NCBI GenBank assembly: GCA_004296775.1 | Contig: RHGE01000007.1 | Coordinates: 44,774-108,773 of the forward strand | Origin: Marinilabiliaceae bacterium JC017 | GTDB taxonomy: Bacteria; Bacteroidota; Bacteroidia; Bacteroidales; Marinilabiliaceae | Direction of reading: 5' to 3' | Length of the DNA: 64,000 nt | Part shown: piece by piece, positions 55,953-64,000 of the stretch | How the letters are laid out: each line of letters opens with the position of its first letter | Numbering within the stretch: the stretch's first letter is position 1 | Position numbers and translations under genes: made by a program | Notes under the pieces: generated by a model | What the model was told of the DNA's origin: nothing | Seen by the model: only the letters and a program-made list of their open reading frames with translations | Database searches by the model: none

Positions 55953-56744
55953 TTACTTAAGTTCAAATTCTTTTTGAGGAATATATAATAGCTTCACATC
56001 CTCGATATTGACATTGGTTACTTCACTGGTATCATGATCGAGTAAACACCCGCTGATACTAACCACCTGCTTGTCTTTTGGAATAGTTAACGATACGTTA
56101 CCATGTTTCTTTGTGAAGGAAACTTCAATTTGATAATCAGCCGAGTCGGCACTGCTATCAGCATATGCAGCCACCATCCTCATCTTGGCCATCTTTAACA
56201 AGTCTCCTTTATCAAATTTATAGAGTGCCACCAAACGCAAGAACCCCCGATTCAAAGAATCTACCTCAAGGGTAAAAGGCAGACACCGGTCTATGGTATC
56301 CTTCTTGGTTACTTTATAGGCACGCTCCCCTTTCCATAAATCTTCCTGCTCCGCCTTAAAAGGTTGCTTTAACTTTTTATCTTCATCTTCAGGTTTCGTA
56401 GCAAACTGCGCCTCTTTTTCACTTAATATGGAAATAGTCTGCTCATATACTTCTTTTAAAAGGTGCGGATGAGCCGAATACCATGCCAGGATGGTATCAA
56501 AATCATGTTTGGTTAATTCATGCTTATTTAGCACATACCGATAATAACCAGGAATCTCATTGTCACCGGAATGATAAAGATCACGCGACTGACTCAGGGT
56601 GGCTTCTGCAAAATGCACATCTGCCAGTATTTGAGCCATCTCTTCCTTTTGAGGAAACTCCCTTGGTACTTTTACTTTCTTTCCGCAAGCAATTACTGTT
56701 AACACAATCGCTATACCAATCCCATATTTTTTTATAAAACCCAT
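55953..56744 (-). CDS. DUF4296 domain lipoprotein
   Basis: A 263-residue lipoprotein (lipobox VLTVIAC at about residue 20) with an N-terminal DUF4296 domain: EEMAQILADVHFAEATL and HELTKHDFDTILAWYSAHPHLL are typical. The C-terminal half is unassigned. The family is Bacteroidota-specific with unknown function in the envelope. First gene of a three-gene run with the amidohydrolase-like protein and cysQ. A TATTTTTG box (56772-56779) is a candidate promoter. Confidence 0.88.
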   Translation of the reverse strand: MGFIKKYGIGIAIVLTVIACGKKVKVPREFPQKEEMAQILADVHFAEATLSQSRDLYHSGDNEIPGYYRYVLNKHELTKHDFDTILAWYSAHPHLLKEVYEQTISILSEKEAQFATKPEDEDKKLKQPFKAEQEDLWKGERAYKVTKKDTIDRCLPFTLEVDSLNRGFLRLVALYKFDKGDLLKMAKMRMVAAYADSSADSADYQIEVSFTKKHGNVSLTIPKDKQVVSISGCLLDHDTSEVTNVNIEDVKLLYIPQKEFELK

Positions 56745-56869
56745 TGAATCTATGCTATTTCATTTCCAAGCTCAAAAATAGAAAGAATTTTCACTGTTCT
56801 GACAAAGAGGATTTAACTTATTTGGAAAGTCAATGAAGAAACCGTACAAAAGCTTTTAATGCATGAATA

Positions 56870-57121
56870 ACCATCTATGTTTTTCAGGAGTAGCCTGAAA
56901 AAAAAGCCTCTTCGTGGGATATTGCCTTTAGCTGATTGTTTTAACAAGATTCATTATACTCCACGGAGGCGCTGAGATGCAGAGATTTTTCATCAATTGG
57001 GAGTTGAGATTGTTCTTTGGCAAGTACAGGTTGTTTCAATGTATCTCCATTTATCTCTAAGTGTTTCCATCTATTTCTCTCCTCTCTATACATTCCCATC
57101 CAATTTGAACAACATGTTGGT
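56870..57121 (-). repeat. Dispersed ~250-bp element, copy C (inverted)
   Basis: Reads on the minus strand as CAACATGTTGTTCAAATTGG, AGAAATAGATGGAAACACTT, CTGCATCTCAGCGCCTCC, then CGAAGAGGCTTTTTTTTCAG and GAAAAACATAGATGG, in the same order as copy B. Its start abuts the wecB stop codon (57121). A CAACATGTTG palindrome marks this end in copies B and C. It fills most of the 376-bp gap between the DUF4296 gene and wecB. Confidence 0.85.
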
Positions 57122-58209
57122 TATAGCCTTTCAAGTAAAATAGAAACAATGCGTTCAGCTGTTGTTCCATCCCATAAGTCAGGAATTATGCTACTCTTCT
57201 CTTTTCCATTTAGAAAAACATCAACAAGCTTAGTCGCCTGAGTGAGATCATCCCCTACCAAATAATTAGTACCGCACTCAATTGTAATGGGACGCTCCGT
57301 GTTTCGTCTCAATGTAATACAAGGAATGCCTAAATAAGTTGTTTCTTCCTGAACCCCTCCACTATCAGTTATGACAATTCTTGCTGTCGAAATCAATTTT
57401 TGAAACGACAAATACCCCAACGGATCAGTCACTATAATATTCTCAGGAAGGGATTGAAAAAAATCATCCGCTACCATTCGCTTTTGGGTTCTTGGATGTA
57501 CCGGCCAAACAATCTTAACCTTTTTAGAGATATCACACAACCAATTCACCAGTTCTCTGAATCTGACAGGATCATCTACATTAGACGGACGGTGCAAAGT
57601 GACTACTGCATAATTCTCCTTCTTAACAGATAAATCATCTAGTATCGTCTGACCATGAATACGTGCCTTATTCCAAACCAAAGAATCAATCATAACATTG
57701 CCAACGAAATGAACCTTTTCACTAGGGATTCCTTCATCATGCAAATGCTTCAAACCACTTTTTTCCGAAACAAATAACAAATCTGCAATTGAATCAGTGA
57801 CTATCCGGTTGATCTCTTCTGGCATGCTGCGATCAAAGCTACGGAGCCCGGCCTCCACATGCACCAGCTTAACACCTCTCTTCACAGCCACTAATCCACA
57901 AGCCAAAGTCGAATTGACATCTCCCACTACAATCACACATTGCGGCTGCTCCTTCTCCATCACCTCATCAAACCGCATCATGATTTGCCCTGTTTGCCAG
58001 CCATGTGTTCCTCCATTAACCCCCAAATTATAATCCGGTTCAGGAATTCCCAACTCCTCAAAATAAACCTGACTCATATTTGAATCGTAATGCTGTCCGG
58101 TATGACAAAGCAACACTTCTACTGTCGGTACCTGATGTAATACCTGATAAAGAGGGGCTATTTTGATGAAATTTGGCCGCGCACCTGCCACCAGAATTAT
58201 TTTGACCAT
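57121..58209 (-). CDS. wecB: UDP-N-acetylglucosamine 2-epimerase (non-hydrolysing)
   Basis: A 362-residue GT-B-fold enzyme that interconverts UDP-GlcNAc and UDP-ManNAc for surface polysaccharide synthesis. Motifs are GARPNFIKIAPLY (usual GTRPExIK varied), CHTGQHYD, VVGDVNSTLACGLVA, HVEAGLRSFDRSMPEEINR and TDSGGVQEET. With the sugar transferase and wzi genes downstream on the same strand it belongs to an envelope polysaccharide group. It ends exactly at a dispersed repeat. Confidence 0.94.
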   Translation of the reverse strand: MVKIILVAGARPNFIKIAPLYQVLHQVPTVEVLLCHTGQHYDSNMSQVYFEELGIPEPDYNLGVNGGTHGWQTGQIMMRFDEVMEKEQPQCVIVVGDVNSTLACGLVAVKRGVKLVHVEAGLRSFDRSMPEEINRIVTDSIADLLFVSEKSGLKHLHDEGIPSEKVHFVGNVMIDSLVWNKARIHGQTILDDLSVKKENYAVVTLHRPSNVDDPVRFRELVNWLCDISKKVKIVWPVHPRTQKRMVADDFFQSLPENIIVTDPLGYLSFQKLISTARIVITDSGGVQEETTYLGIPCITLRRNTERPITIECGTNYLVGDDLTQATKLVDVFLNGKEKSSIIPDLWDGTTAERIVSILLERL

Positions 58210-58220
58210 ATGGCTATAAT

Positions 58221-58290
58221 AATAGATTGTTAGACTTTAAATAATGGATATGAGTCTATACCTATAAACTATCAATCTGTCAATTACGAA
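58221..58290 (+). repeat. Dispersed AATAGATCGTTAGA element, copy 4 (partial)
   Basis: AATAGATTGTTAGACTTTAA then ATAATGGATATGAGTCTATA resemble the 5' part of copy 2 (32500). The 3' half is not recognisable. It lies in the upstream region of wecB. Confidence 0.55.
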
Positions 58291-58309
58291 TCTTTATCGA
58301 CCTAATATA

Positions 58310-58349
58310 AAAAAAAATGGCTCCCAATTTATGTTGGAAGCCATTTTTT
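58310..58349 (-). terminator. Terminator of the sugar transferase gene
   Basis: AAAATGGCTCCCAA and TTGGAAGCCATTTT form a long stem with one internal mismatch; the minus strand ends in a T-run. It is 22 bp past the stop of the gene at 58371. Confidence 0.9.
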
Positions 58350-58370
58350 AAATCATATCAAGTAAAAATT

Positions 58371-59765
58371 TTATTTCCCATCAGCCCGAAGCATAGTGCG
58401 CACTGTCTTAAGAATAATTGCAAAATCCAGCTTCAATGACCAGTTATCAATATACTCTAGATCCATCCGCATCCAGTCTTCAAAAGAGATATCATTCCGA
58501 GAATTAGATACCTGCCACACACAGGTAATGCCAGGCTTCATTGACAAGCGGCGCAACTGCCAACGCTCATATTCTTTTACTTCCATTGGTACAGGCGGTC
58601 GGGGACCAACAATAGACATATCACCCATCAACACATTAAAAAACTGTGGCAACTCATCCAGACTGGTCTTTCTCAGGAAATTTCCCACTTTTGTAATCCT
58701 TGGGTCATGCGTCATCTTAAATGCCGGCCCATCCATCTCATTCTGACTCATCAATTCTTTCTTCAACTCCTCCGCATTGGTCACCATCGTCCGGAATTTA
58801 TAAACCCAAAACTTACGCCCCCGCAATCCAACCCTTTTCTGTTTAAAAAACACAGGACCGGGAGAAGTAAGTTTTATCGCCGCGGCTAAACCTACGTAAA
58901 CAGGAGAAAAAAAAGCGATTATAAAAAATGAGGCCAAAATATCCATCCCGGCCTTTACCTTCAATGACAGGTAATCCATCGGCGTATTAGAAATAGTTAA
59001 CACCGGTGTTGTATCAAAATAGTGTAAATGTGTTTTATTGGTAAGCATGTTAAAAAAGGGTGTATACATGCGAAAAACAACCCCTACCTCACTACAACTC
59101 GTCAGCAAATTCTGTATCTCATCCATCCGGGCCTTTTCCTTACAATAGATAACCTCATCAATGGCTTTATTAGCCAATATGCTATCTATATCAGTGTCTT
59201 CAGAAAGTATAGGTGCTATGTCACCATATTTTTCTTCTAACTCATCACCTATTATCCCGGTTATACGGTATCCCCACTCTTTGACATTTTTCAACTGATT
59301 AATGAACGGACTGGCAGATTTATCTCCGATAATCAATATTGTTTTGTAATTCAAGCCTTTTCTTCTGGCTCCTTTGAAGAAAGCATAGATCAAAAGCTTG
59401 GCACCAAAAGTTAGAAACACATCGATAACACCTAGGTAAACCAGCGGCATTAATCCAATATAGTAAAGGTTAAAGGCAAAAACAGAAATACTCAACAAAC
59501 CGGTTCCAATCGATGCCAACACAATACAATTAAACAGAAGAATAGAATAGGGCCTGGATCGATATAATTCATTTAAACGTAACGATTTGGACAATACCAA
59601 CCAGATGAATAAAATCAATAGATACAGAATAACTGAATCCTTGTTACGTAAAAACGAAAACTGTTCAAAATGTATAAATAATGCCGCATTGAATGATACC
59701 CATGCAATAAGCACATCAAAAAATGCCAATACATTATTTATTACCTGTTCTTTCTCCCGTAGCAT
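58371..59765 (-). CDS. Undecaprenyl-phosphate priming sugar transferase
   Basis: A 464-residue polyprenyl glycosylphosphotransferase of the WbaP/PssY type that starts repeat-unit assembly on undecaprenyl phosphate. There are about four transmembrane helices N-terminally (about 15-130), a CoA-binding-like middle domain (ILIIGDKSASPF), a fifth helix, and the catalytic domain with VGLRGRKFWVYKFRTMV, LDELPQFFNVLMGDMSIVGPRPP and KPGITCVWQVSNSRNDISFED (shown in parts where long). The sugar is not predictable. Same strand and theme as wecB and wzi. Confidence 0.92.
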   Translation of the reverse strand: MLREKEQVINNVLAFFDVLIAWVSFNAALFIHFEQFSFLRNKDSVILYLLILFIWLVLSKSLRLNELYRSRPYSILLFNCIVLASIGTGLLSISVFAFNLYYIGLMPLVYLGVIDVFLTFGAKLLIYAFFKGARRKGLNYKTILIIGDKSASPFINQLKNVKEWGYRITGIIGDELEEKYGDIAPILSEDTDIDSILANKAIDEVIYCKEKARMDEIQNLLTSCSEVGVVFRMYTPFFNMLTNKTHLHYFDTTPVLTISNTPMDYLSLKVKAGMDILASFFIIAFFSPVYVGLAAAIKLTSPGPVFFKQKRVGLRGRKFWVYKFRTMVTNAEELKKELMSQNEMDGPAFKMTHDPRITKVGNFLRKTSLDELPQFFNVLMGDMSIVGPRPPVPMEVKEYERWQLRRLSMKPGITCVWQVSNSRNDISFEDWMRMDLEYIDNWSLKLDFAIILKTVRTMLRADGK

Positions 59766-59873
59766 ATATAGTTATTAATAAGACTGCTCAAAATTAAAAA
59801 ATAAGGTTAACGAAAAAAACGAGTAGCAAGTTACATTTCCTTTTTTTGCTACTATTGTTAATAACTTTCAGTT

Positions 59874-61490
59874 TTACTTTTTAAACATGATCGTGGGTGT
59901 ATAACAAATCCCTAATTTTCCTCCTACAGAATTGTATAAATCCCCGAAATCCATAGCTAATGTTCCTGACAGACTTACATCCCTGTTTTTAAAAGGCTTC
60001 CATTTCAACTCAACCATTGAATAGGTCTCCTTTTTAACCGATTCGAAATAGTAATTTTCTGTTTTCTCCCAACTATACCTTCCATGATACTCCTCGCCAT
60101 AACTGCCATAATTCCAGGTAGCGGTTAATTTACACCGATAGCTCAACCGCTGATTAATCCATCCTTCCAATCCAACATGTACTCCTTTTACCCGATTGTT
60201 AATAAAAACTACCCCATCTTTAAATTTCCAATCAGGGGCATAAAGCCTCACCATATCGGCCGTATGAAACAAGGGAGTACCCATCGATTGTCCATGGTGT
60301 GTCCATCCCCCATAATAAATTCCGTTATTCATGTAATCATCCCGACCTCCATAGTTATTTCCATGATTCATCTCATCTTCCAAATAACGCTTCACCTCTG
60401 TTTCACCCCAGCCAGTTGTCTCCTCTCCAAAAACATCACACATAAAGGCATCATAGTCATCAATCTCATCTAACCAAATGATTTGTCCTTCCTTTGGGTG
60501 TCCTTCCGGATAAAGAGGATCCGGAATTCCTGCTCCACTCTGCCAATCAGTCTTTATCCACTCCAGAGAAATACCATTAACAAGCTGCTTTTTATCGGTT
60601 TTCAAATCAATTCCAATGATGTGATCTTTGTTATAACCCCAATTGAGAAACATCCCGGAACCATCTGCAAAAGGCTTCTGCCAGTAAAAACGGCCTTGCC
60701 AATCAAGCATATTAAAATAAGCACCAAAATCCCATAAACCCATATGCGCACCGGCTGCATTGGTCTCCTCACCGCCTCCAATTTTAGCCGAACCGGAAGC
60801 TAAAAAGGTCGCCCAAAAATCAATTGGAATATCTTTTCCATTAGGCTTTGTTCCTCCAAAAAGTGCGGAATGTTGCAAGCCTGCGTAGGGTTTAATTTTT
60901 GTATTCCCTAGCCGCATGTAGGCAATTTTTTCATGTAACAACACGTCAGTGTTTCCTTTAACGCCGCGGTCATCCAATAACCATCCCTGAGAAATACCGC
61001 CCTTTATCTCGACCCAATTATTCGTAAAACCTAATGGGAGATAGTTGAATATCCCCATTGAGATTTTCGGAACGGGCCGGGCATTCATTCCCGATATAAA
61101 CGCACCAGAACTTAAATGGCTATTGTAACTTAATGACGAATATGCTTCTATTCCCATGGAAAAATCAATCCACCATGCATTTCCTTTCAGATACCCCTCA
61201 TGCAGGAAACTTTTGCTTAGATCGTTTTTTACAACTCCAGCCACTCCCATTTCCAAGTTGAAGTTTCTCTTTTTAAAAATCTGATAAGTTCCTTTACCAT
61301 AAAGCAAACCTTCACTCTTCTCATACGCATCAAAAAGCCCCCATTGATTGGAATAATTCCATAGGGGTTGTAAATCACTATCAGCAACTACTCCAAAAGT
61401 TGCCAATTTTATATTGATACTATCGGTTTGGGAATGGACATATGAGGTTATACAGAAGTAAATAGAAATAAATAGAAATAGCTTCTTCAT
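59874..61490 (-). CDS. Capsule assembly Wzi family outer-membrane protein
   Basis: A 538-residue exported protein with a signal peptide (FISIYFCITSYVHSQ) and a Wzi-like barrel. Characteristic stretches include LPLGFTNNWVEIKGGISQGW, YMRLGNTKIKPYAGLQHSALFGG and HHGQSMGTPLFHTADMVRLY. Wzi in E. coli binds and organises capsule at the surface. The C-terminus ends GICYTPTIMFKK, with aromatic-rich strands. It lies 109 bp upstream of the priming sugar transferase gene. Confidence 0.9.
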   Translation of the reverse strand: MKKLFLFISIYFCITSYVHSQTDSINIKLATFGVVADSDLQPLWNYSNQWGLFDAYEKSEGLLYGKGTYQIFKKRNFNLEMGVAGVVKNDLSKSFLHEGYLKGNAWWIDFSMGIEAYSSLSYNSHLSSGAFISGMNARPVPKISMGIFNYLPLGFTNNWVEIKGGISQGWLLDDRGVKGNTDVLLHEKIAYMRLGNTKIKPYAGLQHSALFGGTKPNGKDIPIDFWATFLASGSAKIGGGEETNAAGAHMGLWDFGAYFNMLDWQGRFYWQKPFADGSGMFLNWGYNKDHIIGIDLKTDKKQLVNGISLEWIKTDWQSGAGIPDPLYPEGHPKEGQIIWLDEIDDYDAFMCDVFGEETTGWGETEVKRYLEDEMNHGNNYGGRDDYMNNGIYYGGWTHHGQSMGTPLFHTADMVRLYAPDWKFKDGVVFINNRVKGVHVGLEGWINQRLSYRCKLTATWNYGSYGEEYHGRYSWEKTENYYFESVKKETYSMVELKWKPFKNRDVSLSGTLAMDFGDLYNSVGGKLGICYTPTIMFKK

Positions 61491-62122
61491 ACAAAATTCA
61501 TTTAGTTTTAATCATTTAAGCTGCCGTTTTCCCTCTAAATAAAGAAATTGATTACTTAATAAAGCAATCAATTTCAATCTCTAACCTATATTTATACGAA
61601 TAAAGGAGTTTAAGTTTTTATTTCTCAAATAGCGTAATTATTAGACAGGATTAACAAGATTTACATGATAAAGAACAGGTAATATATTCCGGCAAAATGT
61701 GGAGTATTTTCGGTAAACTCCAAATTCCTACTCTCCTCACACATATATCCTTCGGACAATCCTATCCCAATAGCTTAATTCGTATTATTTATAATTGATG
61801 TTTTTCATGTCTTATAAAATTCAGGTATATATCAAAAACACCAGAGAAGTTTCAATAGATTATGAAAAAATTACATTTACTATTTATCCAACCGCCAATT
61901 ATACTAATTAAACGAATTTTAAACCAATACGTGGTTTTATGAGCTTTTCATCCAAAAGCAGTTCGTATAATTCGATAAAATCGTGGTTGGCAAAATACTT
62001 GCATAGCATGTTTTATAGGTGTTAAATATAAAAGAAAATGTCAACTTATTAAAAAGTCGGAAATTCCATATCCCCGTACATTCCTGTTTACGTTAGGAAG
62101 GACATACTAATACCATACAGTA
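61491..62122. other. 632-bp gap with an inverted repeat and phased tract
   Basis: GAAATTGATT (61544-61553) and AATCAATTTC (61566-61575) form an inverted repeat upstream of wzi, possibly an operator. GACAGGATTA, ACAAGATTTA, CATGATAAAG, AACAGGTAAT (from about 61655) are four 10-mers in phase. No gene found. A sigma-54-like site is listed separately. Confidence 0.5.
61988..62003 (+). promoter_or_regulatory. Sigma-54-like promoter sequence
   Basis: TGGCAAAATACTTGCA fits TGGCACRN4TTGCW with correct GG-to-GC spacing. It faces right, into about 110 bp of non-coding sequence followed by the 3' end of a leftward gene, so a target transcript is not obvious. A chance match is possible. Confidence 0.35.
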
Positions 62123-62860
62123 TTAATATCCCATCTTTTCCTCTCGCTCTTTAATAATCCGTAAACCAATATCATGAAACAATTCCCACCGATCTTCTGC
62201 CTGACGATCATACATAACCTGAACACCAGAAACATTTGCGGAAACAATGATCTGCCGGTCCATGGTACAAACCCTCGTTGTTGCATCCCGAAAATACAAC
62301 CACACTACCCATTGATCAGCTTGCCAATTTTGGGGCAAATTAAGATAACACATCCCATCACCTCTATGACCTGCATTCGCATTCCACTGCCAACTATTCC
62401 GATCACTATTCCAAACCACATAAACTGCCTGACTCAACTCGTCTGACCTCCTTGTTAATGAACCAGGATGCCATCTCAAGATAAATTCATTTTTTCGCTC
62501 TACAATTAATTCCTCTGCCCCGGGGCAGCTACCTAAACTCCAATGCAACAAACAAGGCAACAACTTTTCATCTAATGACATACCTGCTTCAATGAAGAAT
62601 AACTTATGAAGGCTAATAAAAGCATTGTGTGAATTCTTATAAGTAGGAATTCCACCAAAACAAAAATGTCGCAATAATTTATTTTGAGAGCTGATGCTAT
62701 TTAACCTGGCATGCAGCAACCTATTTCTTTGCTGTTTTTCAGTACGTGGATTGGCTGGATGTGAATAGCTGCGAACTAACAGTTGCCCCTTGACTTCGTA
62801 AAAAACGACATTCTCTTCACGGCCAACATTAATTTGAGGATAATGAGGATGTTTGCGCAT
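62123..62860 (-). CDS. DUF6266-like protein
   Basis: A 245-residue protein with the DUF6266 pattern: a short lead (PHYPQINVGREENVVFYEVKG), QLLVRSYSHPANPRTEKQQRNR, the FISLHKLFF block, and a C-terminal half of alternating strands with W/N residues (VYVVWNSDRNSWQWNANA, WVVWLYFRD). These are Bacteroidota proteins of unknown function, often in multiple divergent copies. No signal peptide. Call rests on pattern memory rather than a search. Confidence 0.68.
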   Translation of the reverse strand: MRKHPHYPQINVGREENVVFYEVKGQLLVRSYSHPANPRTEKQQRNRLLHARLNSISSQNKLLRHFCFGGIPTYKNSHNAFISLHKLFFIEAGMSLDEKLLPCLLHWSLGSCPGAEELIVERKNEFILRWHPGSLTRRSDELSQAVYVVWNSDRNSWQWNANAGHRGDGMCYLNLPQNWQADQWVVWLYFRDATTRVCTMDRQIIVSANVSGVQVMYDRQAEDRWELFHDIGLRIIKEREEKMGY

Positions 62861-62956
62861 AGTAATAGCTTTTCATTTTTTTAAAAGTTAAAGTCTACTT
62901 CTCAAAACTACAAATCCTATATCTCTTAACAACCATCAACATACCTCAGTCGTCCA

Positions 62957-63195
62957 TTAAATAGCTTCACTCTCATGGAGAATTCCTGGAACAACAATGA
63001 CTTTTTTATTGCTAAACTATTCAATTTCAGCTCTCCATTAAGATTTTAACAAAACAGAACATACTACCATCATTTTCCTGAAGCCAAACAACTCTTTCTT
63101 CTCTAATACTGTACCAATGACCTGAATAATTTTACCTAAACCCATTTCGTCGTTAATAATAACTGACTTAAGAATGATCGCAAAATGATAACTGG
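62957..63195 (-). pseudogene. Decayed SNF2-family helicase fragment
   Basis: One minus-strand frame reads SVIINDEMGLGKIIQVIGTV (Walker A at 63131-63151), then RKMMVVCSVLLKS, a stop, WRAEIE, a stop, FSNKKVIVV. This matches the order ADEMGLGKTIQAI...VLIVCPxSLxxQWxxEIxKF of SNF2/Rad54-type ATPases. The two nonsense codons and absence of the rest of the protein mark it as a remnant. The rest of 62861-63211 holds nothing else. Confidence 0.75.
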
Positions 63196-63211
63196 TTTCC
63201 TATCAAACACA

Positions 63212-63240
63212 AAAAGCCCCATGAAAAATCATGGGGACTT
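63212..63240 (-). terminator. Terminator after the frameshifted membrane-protein gene
   Basis: AAGCCCCATGA pairs with TCATGGGGACTT (one bulged base), with a T-run on the minus strand. The stop codon of the shifted reading frame (63229) lies inside this hairpin. Confidence 0.8.
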
Positions 63241-63373
63241 CAATATTAACTCTAAAAATATCTTACAACAAAACCACCTGCTTGAGTACTCATTGCAATG
63301 ACGGGACATTTTTCCTTCACATAAACGCTTATTCTTTTCAACTTCTTCGCGTAACTTCTCTAACTCCTCATGC

Positions 63374-63739
63374 TCACGCTTTAATTTTTCCCTCATTGGC
63401 TCTGCGCCGGTCATAAGCTACAAAACCAATTAATCCAAATATCCCGGCAATAATCACATACATCTGATTTTCCAACACATTAAAGCGTTTATCAAAAGAG
63501 GTTTCCATTGACTCAAACCTCTTATCGACTGCTTCGAAACACTTATCAACAGCGTCAAACTTAGCATTCATTTCCTGACGTAATGCCTCAATTTTTGCAT
63601 CCAACGTATTTTGCCGTTCCTCCATCCGGATACTTCGATCCCTATCGGATTGGGGATAAGGAATGGAACGGTCACTTTGCCCAAATACAGAAATTGATAT
63701 GAGCATTACCACACTTAATATGTACCATCGTTTTTTCAT
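63374..63739 (-). CDS. Exported coiled-coil membrane protein, probably frameshifted
   Basis: A 121-residue protein from the ATG at 63739: a signal peptide (MKKRWYILSVVMLISISVFGQ), a charged coiled-coil (FDAVDKCFEAVDKRFESMET), and a transmembrane helix (VIIAGIFGLIGFVAYDRR) ending in ANEGKIKA. The shifted frame continues with AEPMREKLKREHEELEKLRE and stops at 63229 within the terminator, which looks like the intended C-terminus (basic then acidic heptads). An extra base near 63400 would account for it. Function unknown. Confidence 0.65.
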   Translation of the reverse strand: MKKRWYILSVVMLISISVFGQSDRSIPYPQSDRDRSIRMEERQNTLDAKIEALRQEMNAKFDAVDKCFEAVDKRFESMETSFDKRFNVLENQMYVIIAGIFGLIGFVAYDRRRANEGKIKA

Positions 63740-63876
63740 ATACACTCTCTGGATAATAATACACCTGCCACTAAGATATAAATTTCCTTTCTAAATGACT
63801 CGTAAAAAGGACGCCAGGCTTTTCGTGTGATCTATATTTTGCAGGCTAAAACCAATGTCGTTTAGTTAAGCCATTA

Positions 63877-64000
63877 TCATAAACGTTTGTAATTCATTGA
63901 GTATAGCTTTTTTGGTTTCTTTTTCCTTTCAAATACCCTATTCGGTCTGATAAGCTCTCTGGTTCTATATACAATATCGTCAAAAGCATGAAAGGCCAAA
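63877..64000 (-). CDS. Partial ORF at right edge, unidentified
   Basis: A minus-strand frame enters from beyond 64000 and stops at 63877 (about 40 codons seen). The visible end, FHAFDDIVYRTRELIRPNRV then FERKKKPKKLYSMNYKRL, is strongly basic. It could be a transposase or other nucleic-acid-binding C-terminus, but I do not recognise it. Confidence 0.35.
   Translation of the reverse strand, partial: LAFHAFDDIVYRTRELIRPNRVFERKKKPKKLYSMNYKRL

Overview
The window looks like a chromosomal segment of a Bacteroidota bacterium, most likely class Bacteroidia and perhaps the Marinilabiliales; the order is inferred, not proven. Supporting signs are low GC, the lineage genes gldH, DUF4296, DUF3108, Wzi-type capsule assembly protein and a DUF6266-like protein, two S46 dipeptidyl-peptidases, LytS/LytTR signalling, TAnnTTTG promoter -7 boxes in place of E. 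coli-type -10 boxes, and little use of Shine-Dalgarno sites.

Layout. 0-5.6 kb: minus-strand mrp-nifU-like genes (Fe-S assembly) and holB-ricT-gldH-trmB. 5.7-7.6 kb: radical SAM protein and glycosyltransferase pair. 7.8-10.4 kb: two unrecognised envelope proteins and a 1.1 kb intergenic region with a phased repeat array. 10.4-13.4 kb: Ig-like lipoprotein, thiamine-binding-like protein, DUF3108 protein. 13.5-18.2 kb (minus): HAD phosphatase, metA (acetyl-CoA type by residue 111), TetR regulator, RNase R. 18.3-24.5 kb: MORN-type protein, cysS, M28 peptidase, GxxExxY protein between short repeats, rnhB, two small outer-membrane barrels. 24.9-32.5 kb: two DPP7-like S46 peptidases flank a small accessory island holding an 8-copy 105-bp array, a dead IS3-type orfA, a lipoprotein and dispersed repeats. 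32.7-42 kb: MarC protein, RNase H1, TPR histidine kinase, an unknown protein, DUF819 protein, LytTR regulator with kinase, surface-repeat protein. 42.5-53.6 kb: tRNA-Cys, CWC protein, folB, glnS, gltX, B12-dependent ribonucleotide reductase, Kdo transferase, pgk. 54.5-64 kb: cysQ cluster, then an envelope polysaccharide group (wecB, priming sugar transferase, wzi), a DUF6266-like gene, a decayed SNF2 helicase fragment and a frameshifted small membrane protein.

The genes are mostly housekeeping. The unusual content is intergenic. At least four, perhaps five, unrelated arrays share an internal period of about 20.5-22 bp, close to two DNA helical turns, and only some of these periods are compatible with codons. 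In addition there are several dispersed repeat families: a ~250 bp element with 10-bp phasing, an AATAGATCGTTAGA element, a GCTTCGTTTTTGG hairpin element, and a CGCTGAGGACGCAGAGA motif around the GxxExxY gene. No CRISPR array, rRNA, intact insertion sequence or complete mobile element was found.
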